The notes under the pieces are model-generated. The model ran no database searches. It saw nothing but the letters and a program-made list of their open reading frames with translations, and was not told the origin of the DNA. From NCBI GenBank assembly GCA_964545855.1, contig CAZJHD010000020.1:11782-75781 (forward strand): a stretch of DNA of 64,000 nt, read 5' to 3'. Position numbers and translations under genes: made by a program. This document shows, in pieces, positions 34,618 to 42,577 of the stretch; positions within the stretch are counted from its first letter, which is position 1; every line of letters begins with the position of its first letter. The stretch comes from CAZJHD01 sp964545855 (lineage in GTDB: Bacteria; Planctomycetota; UBA1135; JACQFD01).

Positions 34618-35762
34618 AGCTCTCGTTCCGGGCGCTCCAGCGGGATCCCCGATCCGCGGCGCGCACGGGGATCCTGCGCACGCCGCGTGGCGACGTCGAG
34701 ACCCCGCAGTTCATGCCCGTGGGCACGCGCGCGACGGTGAAGGGGATCCTCCCCCGCGATCTGCGCGAGGCCGGCTCCACGGTCCTCCTCGCGAACGCGT
34801 TCCACCTGAGCCTGCGTCCGGGGGCCGAGGTCGTGGAGGCGCTCGGCGGCCTCCATCGCATGATGGCCTGGGACGGGCCGATCCTCACGGACTCGGGGGG
34901 ATTCCAGGTCTTCTCCCTCGCGACGATGCGCACCGTCGACGACGGCGGCGTGACGTTCCGCTCCCCGATCGACGGCGCCGTCGTCCGCTTCACGCCCGAG
35001 AGCGTGATGGACCTGCAGCGCCGGCTCGGCTCCGACCTGGCGATGGTGCTCGACGTGTGCCCCGCCGGCGGCGCGTCGCCCACGGAGGTGGAGCGCGCCG
35101 TCGCGCTGACGCTGCGATGGGCGGACCGGGCCCTCGCGGACCACCGGCGCGCGTCGAGGGAGCGCGCGACGCCCTGCGTTCTCGGCATCGTGCAGGGAGG
35201 CGCCGACGCCGCGCTTCGCGAGCGGTGCGCGCGCGATCTCGTGGCGCTCGGCTTCGATGCCTACGCCATCGGCGGCGTGAGCGTCGGCGAGAGCAAGGAC
35301 GCCATGCGGATCGCCGTCGAGGCGTCCGTCGCACACCTGCCGGAAGACCTCCCCCGCTATCTCATGGGGGTCGGCACGCCGAGCGACTTCGCCGACGCCA
35401 TCGACCGAGGCGTCGATCTCTTCGACTGCGTCACGCCGACTCGCGAGGGACGCAACGCGCGCGCGTACACCTCGCGCGGGATCGTGCACCTGCGCAATGC
35501 CGCCCACGCGAGCGATCCGTCGACCCTCGATCCGGACTGCGCCGGCGTCTGCTGCCGCGAATACTCGCGCGGAACCCTGCGACACCTCTTCCACGTGGGC
35601 GAGATGCTGGGGCCGATCCTGCTGTCGATGCACAACGTCCGCTTCTTCCTCCGATGGATGGAGCGCGCGCGCGGCGCCATCGCATCGGGCACGTGGGCCG
35701 AGTTCGCCGCCGCGACCCGCGCCACCTTCGCGGCGGCGCCGCCGCCCGTGGCGGACGCCTGA
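34614..35762 (+). CDS. tgt: Queuine tRNA-ribosyltransferase, variant zinc site
   Basis: A 382-residue TGT, starting GTG 34614 (GTGA over the spoIID stop). FMPVGTRATVKG, LTDSGGFQVFSLA (Asp93), GIVQGG, IGGVSVGE, and DLFDCVTPTREGRNA (nucleophile Asp271) are present. It swaps guanine 34 for preQ1 in tRNAs Asp, Asn, His and Tyr. The zinc site is altered: the family C-x-C-x2-C-x25-H reads here C309-A-G-V-C313-C314 ... H340, so the middle Cys is Gly and an extra Cys lies at 313. The RNG of the family's RNARNG loop is RNA here. The shift may still bind zinc with C309, C313 or C314, and H340. Confidence 0.95.
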   Translation: MKLSFRALQRDPRSAARTGILRTPRGDVETPQFMPVGTRATVKGILPRDLREAGSTVLLANAFHLSLRPGAEVVEALGGLHRMMAWDGPILTDSGGFQVFSLATMRTVDDGGVTFRSPIDGAVVRFTPESVMDLQRRLGSDLAMVLDVCPAGGASPTEVERAVALTLRWADRALADHRRASRERATPCVLGIVQGGADAALRERCARDLVALGFDAYAIGGVSVGESKDAMRIAVEASVAHLPEDLPRYLMGVGTPSDFADAIDRGVDLFDCVTPTREGRNARAYTSRGIVHLRNAAHASDPSTLDPDCAGVCCREYSRGTLRHLFHVGEMLGPILLSMHNVRFFLRWMERARGAIASGTWAEFAAATRATFAAAPPPVADA

Positions 35763-37420
35763 TGCTCGCGCTCCTCGTCGTCGGCGTGCTGGCGCTCCTC
35801 GCCGCCGGCTACTTCCTCTACGGAGGATGGGTCGCGCGGCTCTTCCGCCTCGACCCCTCGGCGGCGACTCCGGCCCATCGGCACGAGGACGGCGTCGACT
35901 TCGTGCCGACGCGTCCCTTCTATCTCATGGGGCAGCACTTCTCGGCCATCGCCGCCGCGGGCCCCATCGCCGGACCGATCATCGCCTGCACCCAGTTCGG
36001 CTGGCTCCCCTGCATCCTCTGGATCGGCCTCGGCGTCGTCCTCGTCGGCGCCGTGCACGACTTCTCGACGCTCGTCGCCTCCGTGCGGCACGACGGGCGC
36101 ACCATCGCCGAGATCGTGCGCGGCCAGCTCGGCCCGCGCGCGTGGGTATCGTTCACGGCCTTCGTGTGGCTCGCGCTGGTCTACGTGATCGTCGCCTTCA
36201 CCGACGTCACGGCCGCGACGTTCGTGGCGGGTGATCCGGAGACGGCCGGTCTCGAGACCTCCTTCGATCCGGGCGGCGCCGTCGCGATGGCGTCCGTGCT
36301 CTACCTCGGGCTCGCCGTCGCCATGGGCCTCGTGGAACGATTCCTGAAGCCGCCGCTCTGGCTCCAGACGATCGTGTTCGTGCCCGCGACGCTCGGCGCC
36401 GTCTGGGCCGGAACGCAGCTCTCGACGGTGCTCGTGCTGCCGGCGATGACCTGGATCTTCGTGATCCTCGGCTACTGCTTCGTCGCGTCCCTCCTGCCGG
36501 TCTGGTCGCTGCTGCAGCCGCGCGGCTACCTCGGCGGCTTCGTCCTCTACCTCGCGCTCGCCGCCGGAGTCCTCGGAGTCCTCTTCGGAGGATTCGACGT
36601 GCATCAGCCGGCCTTCAAGGGCTTCCGCGTTCCGGGCGAGACGGGCCTCCTGTTCCCCTTCCTCTTCGTCACGATCGCCTGTGGCGCCTGCTCCGGCTTC
36701 CATGGTCTCGTCTGCTCGGGCACGACGTCGAAGCAGATCTCCCGCGAGACCCACTGCCGGCCCGTCGGCTACGGGGCGATGCTCCTCGAGGCGTTCGTCG
36801 CAGTCCTCGCGCTGGCGACGATCCTCATCGCGACGGGCGAGGAGACCGCGGGCAAGGGACCGGGGACGATCTACGGCGACGGGCTCGGCCGATTCCTCGC
36901 CGTCGTGATCGGCGAGGAGCACTACCGCTTCGCCGCGACCTTCGGCGCCATGGCCTTCTCGACGTTCATCTTCGACACGCTCGACGTGTCGACGCGGCTC
37001 GGCCGGCTCCTGCTGCAGGAGCTCTTCTCCATGCGGAGCCTGCCGGCAGCCCTCGCGGCCACGGCGCTCACCTGCGGAGTGCCCCTGCTGTTCCTCCTCG
37101 CGTCGCAGGCCGGGAGCTACCGCGACTTCTGGATCCTCTTCGGTTCGAGCAATCAGCTCCTCGCGGCGCTGTCGCTCCTCGGCATCACCGTGTGGCTGAA
37201 GCGGACCGGCCGGCCGTTCCTCTTCACGCTGATCCCGTGCATCTTCCTTCTCGCCGTCACGATGTCGGCCCTGGGTCTGCAGGCATGGAGTTCGTTCTCC
37301 TCCCTCGGCGAATGGAAGTTCCTCCTGAACGGAAGCGTCGCCGTCGTGCTGCTCCTCCTCGCGCTCGGTCTGCTCGGCAGCAGCGCGCGCGCCCTCACCT
37401 CCGCTCCGTCGCCTCGATGA
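35762..37420 (+). CDS. cstA: Carbon starvation protein CstA family transporter
   Basis: A 552-residue polytopic membrane protein with CstA blocks: DGVDFVPTRPFYLMGQHFSAIAAAGPIAGP, GAVHDFSTLVASVRHDGRTI, ACSGFHGLVCSGTTSKQI, and a late FSTFIFDTLDVSTRLGRLLLQE. CstA family members take up peptides or pyruvate during carbon limitation. Shorter than the E. coli protein (about 700 residues), like the compact form found in many phyla. ATG 35762 shares one base with the tgt stop (TGATG). Confidence 0.93.
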   Translation: MLALLVVGVLALLAAGYFLYGGWVARLFRLDPSAATPAHRHEDGVDFVPTRPFYLMGQHFSAIAAAGPIAGPIIACTQFGWLPCILWIGLGVVLVGAVHDFSTLVASVRHDGRTIAEIVRGQLGPRAWVSFTAFVWLALVYVIVAFTDVTAATFVAGDPETAGLETSFDPGGAVAMASVLYLGLAVAMGLVERFLKPPLWLQTIVFVPATLGAVWAGTQLSTVLVLPAMTWIFVILGYCFVASLLPVWSLLQPRGYLGGFVLYLALAAGVLGVLFGGFDVHQPAFKGFRVPGETGLLFPFLFVTIACGACSGFHGLVCSGTTSKQISRETHCRPVGYGAMLLEAFVAVLALATILIATGEETAGKGPGTIYGDGLGRFLAVVIGEEHYRFAATFGAMAFSTFIFDTLDVSTRLGRLLLQELFSMRSLPAALAATALTCGVPLLFLLASQAGSYRDFWILFGSSNQLLAALSLLGITVWLKRTGRPFLFTLIPCIFLLAVTMSALGLQAWSSFSSLGEWKFLLNGSVAVVLLLLALGLLGSSARALTSAPSPR

Positions 37421-38235
37421 AGAAGACCCGAGTCCCCGCCCTTCGCTTCCGTCCAGGCGCGCGCATCCGGCTGCGGAAGATCGACGCCGGCGATCCCTGC
37501 GGCTTCGACCAGGAGGACCGACACGGGAAGCGCCTCGAGCGCACGCACGCGCGGCTGGCCGAGCTGCAGGGCCGGCTCTACGCCGAGAACCGGAGAGCGC
37601 TCCTCGTCGTGCTCCAGGGAATGGACACGGCGGGCAAGGACGGCACGATCCGGCACGTCTTCTCCTTCGTGAATCCCCAGGGCTGCGAGGTGCAGTCCTT
37701 CGTGGCGCCGTCGGCCGAGGAGCGCGACCACGACTTCCTCTGGCGCGTGCACCAGCGCGTTCCGCGCTACGGGAACATCGGGATCTTCAACCGCTCCCAC
37801 TACGAGGACGTGCTCGCCGTGCGCGTGCGCGCGCTCGCGCCGCGGAAGGTGTGGAAGGCGCGCTACGAGCAGATCAACCGCTTCGAGCAGCACCTGGTGG
37901 AGACGGGAACGCGCATCGTGAAGATCTTCCTCCACATCGACCGGGACGAGCAGCGGGAGCGTCTGCTCGCGCGCCTCCGCGATCCCCGGAAGGCGTGGAA
38001 GTACGACGCGAGCGATCTCGAGGACCGCAAGCTCTGGAAGCACTACGAGGCGGCCTACGACGACGCGCTCACGCTCTGCAACACCGCCTGGGCGCCCTGG
38101 TCCATCGTGCCCGCGAACCGGAAATGGGCGCGCAATCTGATCGTCGCCGAGACGATCCTCGCGGAGCTGGAGGCGATGGCTCCGAAGCCGCCGCCGCCGC
38201 GCGTCGACGGGCGCTCGGTCCGGATCCCGCGCTGA
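37417..38235 (+). CDS. PPK2 family polyphosphate:nucleotide phosphotransferase
   Basis: A 272-residue protein, ATG 37417 overlapping cstA by four bases (ATGA). Walker A GMDTAGKDG (68-76), QGCEVQSFVAPSAEERDHDFLWR, GNIGIFNRSHYEDVLAVRV and FLHIDRDEQRERLLARL are PPK2 motifs. Length and the EERDHDFLWRVH block fit the class that can phosphorylate AMP and ADP from polyphosphate (class III-like), which would make ATP under stress. No polyphosphate kinase 1 is in the window. Confidence 0.93.
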   Translation: MKKTRVPALRFRPGARIRLRKIDAGDPCGFDQEDRHGKRLERTHARLAELQGRLYAENRRALLVVLQGMDTAGKDGTIRHVFSFVNPQGCEVQSFVAPSAEERDHDFLWRVHQRVPRYGNIGIFNRSHYEDVLAVRVRALAPRKVWKARYEQINRFEQHLVETGTRIVKIFLHIDRDEQRERLLARLRDPRKAWKYDASDLEDRKLWKHYEAAYDDALTLCNTAWAPWSIVPANRKWARNLIVAETILAELEAMAPKPPPPRVDGRSVRIPR

Positions 38236-38258
38236 AGCCAGCGGCGCCACCGCCCCCC

Positions 38259-38296
38259 GGGCCTCGAGAGCCGGCACGGGCCTCGAGAGCCGGCGC
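38259..38296. repeat. Two 19-base tandem repeats between ppk2 and SH3 gene
   Basis: GGGCCTCGAGAGCCGGCAC (38259-38277) and its near-copy (38278-38296, one difference) lie in the 77-base gap between convergent genes, replacing an obvious terminator. Confidence 0.85.
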
Positions 38297-38312
38297 GCGC
38301 CGCTCCCGACCG

Positions 38313-39536
38313 CTACCGCGAGAGCACCTCGATCTGGTCGATCTCGATCATGCGGGCGGGATAGCCCTCCACCTGCTTCACCACGCCCAGGAGGCCCACC
38401 TCCGAGCCGACGAAGTTGGCGAGGTCGTAGCGGCCCGAGGGGCAGCGCAGGTAGTAGAGGAGGCGGTCTCCCTTGCGCAGCGTGTAGACCCTCCCGCGTC
38501 CGATCTCGACGCCCTGGGCGAGGATGCCGAGACCCGCGAAGCGCGCCCCGAAGGGATCGACGCGCTCGGTCACCGACTGGCGATCGAGGATCTCCTGGGC
38601 GGCCTTCATGCGTCGCTCGGCTTCCTCGCGGCGGGCGATGCGCTCCGCCTCCTGGCGCTCGTTCTCCTCGCGGCGCTCGCGCTCGAAGAACTCCACCGCC
38701 TCGATGCGCTCGCGACCGTGTTGCACCGCGGCGGCGACGGCGGCGCTCTTGGAGAGCTGCGCCGCCGCGTCGAGGAGAGCGGCCGCTTCGCGCCTCGCCG
38801 ATGCATCGGGCGTCGCGCCCTGCAGGAGATCCATCGCCGAGCGCGCCTTCGACACGGCGTCGGACTCGATGCGCGCCGCCTCGCGGCGCTTCTCCTCGTC
38901 GATCTTCCGCTTCTCCTCCTCCGCCGCGCGGACCTTCGCCTGCTCGGCCGCCTTCGTGCGGAGATCGTCGACCCAGCGGCGGCCGGCCTCGATCTCCGCG
39001 CGACGCGCGCTCGGCGGATCGGTCGTGAGCGACACGTCGCTCGCCAGCACGTAGCCGTGGATCTCCTCGGGAGCGGCGACCTGCACCCAGTCGCCTTCGC
39101 GACCCACGGCGACGAAGACTTGGCCCTTCGAGGCGCGCGCGATCGGGAGCGAGCGCGTGTCCGAGACGGGACGCGGCCGGAGATTCACACCGTTCTCGAT
39201 CGTCTCGATGGTCCCGGGCTCCTTGCCGTCGCGCACGTAGGACGCGTAGATCCACGCCGCGAGGCCGCCGGGGACCTCCACCTCGTAGAGCGCGCCCTGA
39301 CGTCCGACGACGACGAGAGGCTCGCCAGCCTTCAGGTCGCGGATCGACGGCGCCGCCGCGTCGGGGAGCCCGAGCAGCTTCCCGCCGATCGCGGTCGCGA
39401 AGCGAGGCTCCGCCTTCGCCGGTGCGGGCGGGACCGGGTCCTTCGCGGGCTGCGGAGCCGGATCCTGCGCGAAGGCGGACGGGACGATGGATGCGAGGGC
39501 GAGGGTGGCGAGGGCAAACGCGGAGAGGCTGCGCAT
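38313..39536 (-). CDS. Exported SH3-domain and coiled-coil protein
   Basis: A 407-residue protein with a cleavable signal peptide (MRSLSAFALATLALASIVPS, cut after AFA). Two bacterial SH3 regions follow: about 45-100 (KAGEPLVVVGRQGALYEVEV) and about 110-170 (NGVNLRPRPVSDTRSLPIARAS, VQVAAPEEIHGYVLASDV). A long charged coiled coil covers about 185-320 (EEEKRKIDEEKRREAARIES and similar). The C-terminal 70 residues look like a small OB-like beta domain (RLLYYLRCPSGRYDLANFVG, GYPARMIEIDQIEVL). SH3 regions of this type bind peptidoglycan or proteins. No enzymatic motif is seen, so it is probably structural. ATG at 39536 has GGAG about 9 bases upstream. Confidence 0.8.
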   Translation of the reverse strand: MRSLSAFALATLALASIVPSAFAQDPAPQPAKDPVPPAPAKAEPRFATAIGGKLLGLPDAAAPSIRDLKAGEPLVVVGRQGALYEVEVPGGLAAWIYASYVRDGKEPGTIETIENGVNLRPRPVSDTRSLPIARASKGQVFVAVGREGDWVQVAAPEEIHGYVLASDVSLTTDPPSARRAEIEAGRRWVDDLRTKAAEQAKVRAAEEEKRKIDEEKRREAARIESDAVSKARSAMDLLQGATPDASARREAAALLDAAAQLSKSAAVAAAVQHGRERIEAVEFFERERREENERQEAERIARREEAERRMKAAQEILDRQSVTERVDPFGARFAGLGILAQGVEIGRGRVYTLRKGDRLLYYLRCPSGRYDLANFVGSEVGLLGVVKQVEGYPARMIEIDQIEVLSR

Positions 39537-39566
39537 GGGTTCGCTCCGGGCAACGAGCGGGTCGCG

Positions 39567-39595
39567 ACGCTACCGTGGCGCCCCCAGCGGTGCAA
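39567..39595 (-). promoter_or_regulatory. Promoter of SH3 protein gene, TTGCAC-17-TAGCGT
   Basis: On the minus strand TTGCAC (39595-39590), 17-base spacer, TAGCGT (39572-39567), about 30 bases before the ATG. It matches the ruvB promoter in both hexamers and in bases flanking them (TTGCACCGCT, GGTAGCGTCGC). Confidence 0.65.
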
Positions 39596-39671
39596 CGGCG
39601 CCAGAGCGCGGAATCCACAAGCCCTCGTGGCGCGTGCGCCGACCCGCCCCAACGCCTGGGACCGAGCCCCC

Positions 39672-40763
39672 ATGGAGTTTCCTGCCTTCGACTACATGCG
39701 CTTCGCCAGGACGGCGACCGCGGGCGCCCGCATCTCCCTCGCCGCGAGCGGGCTCGCGCCCCCGCCACTCGCGCTGCTGGGCGACCCGCCGCCCCCGCTG
39801 GACGTCGGCGACACCGGCGCCTCGGGGACGCTCTTCCTCCGGGAGCGCGTCGCGCGCCGGACGGGGGTCGAGCCCGAGGACGTGCTGATCACGCCCGGCG
39901 CGAGTGGCGCGATCCACCTCGTGGCGAGCGCGCTCGGGGACGTCGGCGGTCATGCCGTCGTGGAGCGCCCCGCCTATCCGCCGCTCCACCTGGCGCCGCG
40001 GCTCTTCGGATGCGACGTCCGATTCTTCGACCGGAGGCTCGAGGAGGGCTTCCGCCTCGACCCCGGACGCGTGGGAACGGCCACGAGTGCGTGCGGCGGG
40101 CCCGCGTCCGTCTGGGTGACGAATCTCCACAATCCGACGGGAGCCCTCGCCGCGCCCGGCGATCTCGCCGAGGCCGCCGCGATCGCCGCGCGCTCGGGGA
40201 GCCGCCTCGTCTGCTGCGAGCTCTACGGCGACTTCCTGGGGCCCGATCGCCCGCGTCCGGTCGCGACCCTCGTCCCGGGCGCCGTGTCGATCGGCTCGCT
40301 GACGAAGGCCTACGGTCTCGGCGGGCTGCGTGTCGGCTGGGTGCTGTGCCGCGATCGTGCGTTCCTGGAGCGTCTCGAGCGCCACTTCGATCTCATCGAC
40401 GCCAACTGCGCCATGCCGTCGCTGCGGCTCGCGGCGGCGGCGCTCGATCACGTCGAGGCCTTCGAGGCGCGTGCGCTGCGCGCGAGCGTCGAGGGGCTCG
40501 CCCCGTTCTCCCGATGGGCGCGGGCCGAGATCGAGAAGGGTCGCATCGAGCTCGCGCCTCCCGCCGGAGGCATCGTCGCGTTCCCCCGCCTCGTCGGCGT
40601 CTCCGACACGCTCGCGCTCGCGCGCCGAGTGCGGGAGCGACACGGGGTGCAAGTCACGCCGGGGGAGTTCTTCGGCGCCCCGGGCTTCCTGCGTCTCGGC
40701 TTCGGCATCGATCCGTCCGCCGTCGAGGAGGCGTTGTCCGCCCTCTCCGAAGAGCTGCCGTAG
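39672..40763 (+). CDS. PLP-dependent aminotransferase class I/II
   Basis: A 363-residue fold type I aminotransferase. LITPGASGAIHLVASAL, NLHNPTGALA, CCELYGDF, SLTKAYGLGGLRVGW (the Lys binds PLP) and a late GGIVAFPRL/FLRLGFGI are present. The substrate is not evident; sequences like this act on a range of amino acids or as putative C-S lyases. It lies alone between a minus-strand gene and the PQQ dehydrogenase. ATG 39672; a hairpin follows the stop. Confidence 0.9.
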   Translation: MEFPAFDYMRFARTATAGARISLAASGLAPPPLALLGDPPPPLDVGDTGASGTLFLRERVARRTGVEPEDVLITPGASGAIHLVASALGDVGGHAVVERPAYPPLHLAPRLFGCDVRFFDRRLEEGFRLDPGRVGTATSACGGPASVWVTNLHNPTGALAAPGDLAEAAAIAARSGSRLVCCELYGDFLGPDRPRPVATLVPGAVSIGSLTKAYGLGGLRVGWVLCRDRAFLERLERHFDLIDANCAMPSLRLAAAALDHVEAFEARALRASVEGLAPFSRWARAEIEKGRIELAPPAGGIVAFPRLVGVSDTLALARRVRERHGVQVTPGEFFGAPGFLRLGFGIDPSAVEEALSALSEELP

Positions 40764-40768
40764 GGAGC

Positions 40769-40802
40769 TTCGCGGACGGCGGGCGCGGGCGCGAGCCGCG
40801 AA
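40769..40802 (+). terminator. Hairpin after aminotransferase gene
   Basis: TTCGCGG/CCGCGAA, a 7-bp stem, five bases after the stop. A second small stem (CGAAC/GTTCG, 40799-40812) overlaps its 3' arm and would compete with it. Confidence 0.45.
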
Positions 40803-40913
40803 CCATCGTTCGAGGGGAGCGAGAGCGGATTCGAGCCGGCGGCCGAGGATCGCGCGTGCGCGATTCGAGGGAAGCGGCGGTAGCCTCCTCGCGCACCCCT
40901 GGAGACCTTCACC

Positions 40914-42563
40914 GTGCATCGACTCCGAAGCTCGCGCGACGCCCACTCGTTCCAGACTCGCTCCGATCGCGAGCGCGTGCGCCTGGCGCTCCTCGCGGCC
41001 ACGGCGCTCCTCGCGGGAGCCTCCGGAGCCCAGGAGCCGATGCGCACCGAGATCGTCGCGCAGGGACTCGACTCCCCGATCTTCGTCACGGCGCCCCCGA
41101 ACGACTTCGCACGGCTCTTCGTCGTGGGTCAGTACGGAACGATCCGCATCGTCCGAGACGGGGTCCTCCTTCCGGCCCCCTTCCTCGACCTCGGCCCCGT
41201 CGTACGCACCGGTCCCGAGACGGGCCTGCTCGGGCTCGCGTTCCACCCGAGCTACGCGACGAACGGCTTCTTCTTCGTCGACTACACCCGCGAGCCCGAC
41301 GGCGCGACGGTCATCGAGCGCTACCGGGTCTCGAACGATCCGGACGTCGCCGATCCCGCGAGCGCCACGACCTTCCTCGTGGTGCCGCAGCCCTTCGACA
41401 ACCACAACGCGGGATCGATCCTCTTCGGCCCGCACGACGGCTTCCTCTACGTGCCGACGGGCGACGGCGGCAGCGGCGGCGACCCGTTCAACTTCGCGCA
41501 GGACACGCGCAGTCCGCTCGGGAAGGTGCTCCGCATCGACGTCGACCACCCGATGCGAGGCCTCCCCTACGGGATCCCCGCCGGGAACCCCTTCGTCGGC
41601 GATCCGCAGGTCCTCGACGAGATCTGGAGCGTCGGCCTGCGCAATCCCTACCGCGCGAGCTTCGACCGGTGGACCGCCGACCTCTGGATCGCCGACGTCG
41701 GCCAGGAGTCGCGCGAGGAGATCCACGTCCAGCTCGCGGGCGATCCCGGGGGCGCCAACTACGGCTGGCGGTGCATGGAGGGATCGCTCTGCACGCCCTT
41801 CCTGCCACCGCTCGGCTGCGTCTGCAACGCACCGGAGCTCTCGCTCCCGATCCACGAGTACGACCACACGCTCGGCTGCGCGATCGTCGGCGGCTCCGTC
41901 TACCGCGGGAGCACCATCGCCGGCCTCGATGGGACCTACTTCTTCGGCGATCACTGCACGCCGCGCCTGTGGTCGCTGCGCTACGACGGGACGACCGTCT
42001 CCGATCTCACGGACCGCACTCTGGAGCTCGCGCCGGGGCCCGGCATCCACAGCCTGAGCGGCTTCGGAGAGGACGCGGCGGGCGAGATCTACCTCACCTA
42101 CCTGAGCGGCGACGTTGTGCGGATCGTGCCCGCGAGCGCCGCGGCGCCGCCGGTCGCGTCCTACGGCGCGGGGACGCCGGGCTGCGACGGCGCCCACGGG
42201 CTCTCCGTGCCGAGCGCGCCCGTCGCCGGAATGCCGGACTTCGTCCTGCGCTGCACGCACGCACCGCCGAGCTCCCTCGGTCTCGCGCTCGTCGCCGACG
42301 CCGCGCTCCTCGCCGGAGGCGACCCCTTCGGGCTCGGAGCCGAGCTGCTCGTGGATCTCCTCGGAGCCTCGGAGGCGATCGGGGCCGACCTCGTCACCGA
42401 CGCATCGGGCGCCGCGTCCCTCTCCGGCCCGATCGCGAACGATCCGTCGCTCGTGGGACGGACCTTCTACGCCCAGGCGCTCTTCGTCTGGGTCGGAGGC
42501 TGCTCGCTCCCTCCGCACCAGATCAGCACGTCCCACGGTCTCGCGATGACGATCGGCGCCTGA
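40914..42563 (+). CDS. PQQ-dependent soluble-type sugar dehydrogenase with added C-terminal domain
   Basis: A 549-residue secreted protein; GTG 40914 with GGAG about 8 bases upstream. After a signal peptide (cut near GASGAQ), residues about 45-410 form the six-bladed propeller of GSDH/Hedgehog-interacting-like aldose dehydrogenases: GLAFHPSYATNGFFFVDYT, DNHNAGSILFGPHDG (His is the catalytic base position), TGDGGSGGDP, SVGLRNPYRASFD, DVGQESREEIH, NYGWR. The Ca/PQQ-type blade pattern is present. The C-terminal 130 residues (from GAGTPGCDG, through SSLGLALVADAALL, to FYAQALFVWVGG) are an extra beta-rich domain of the kind appended to many secreted proteins in Planctomycetota-like genomes. Oxidises sugars or other alcohols outside the cytoplasm. 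Confidence 0.9.
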   Translation: MHRLRSSRDAHSFQTRSDRERVRLALLAATALLAGASGAQEPMRTEIVAQGLDSPIFVTAPPNDFARLFVVGQYGTIRIVRDGVLLPAPFLDLGPVVRTGPETGLLGLAFHPSYATNGFFFVDYTREPDGATVIERYRVSNDPDVADPASATTFLVVPQPFDNHNAGSILFGPHDGFLYVPTGDGGSGGDPFNFAQDTRSPLGKVLRIDVDHPMRGLPYGIPAGNPFVGDPQVLDEIWSVGLRNPYRASFDRWTADLWIADVGQESREEIHVQLAGDPGGANYGWRCMEGSLCTPFLPPLGCVCNAPELSLPIHEYDHTLGCAIVGGSVYRGSTIAGLDGTYFFGDHCTPRLWSLRYDGTTVSDLTDRTLELAPGPGIHSLSGFGEDAAGEIYLTYLSGDVVRIVPASAAAPPVASYGAGTPGCDGAHGLSVPSAPVAGMPDFVLRCTHAPPSSLGLALVADAALLAGGDPFGLGAELLVDLLGASEAIGADLVTDASGAASLSGPIANDPSLVGRTFYAQALFVWVGGCSLPPHQISTSHGLAMTIGA

Positions 42564-42577
42564 GCGACGACCGGCGG

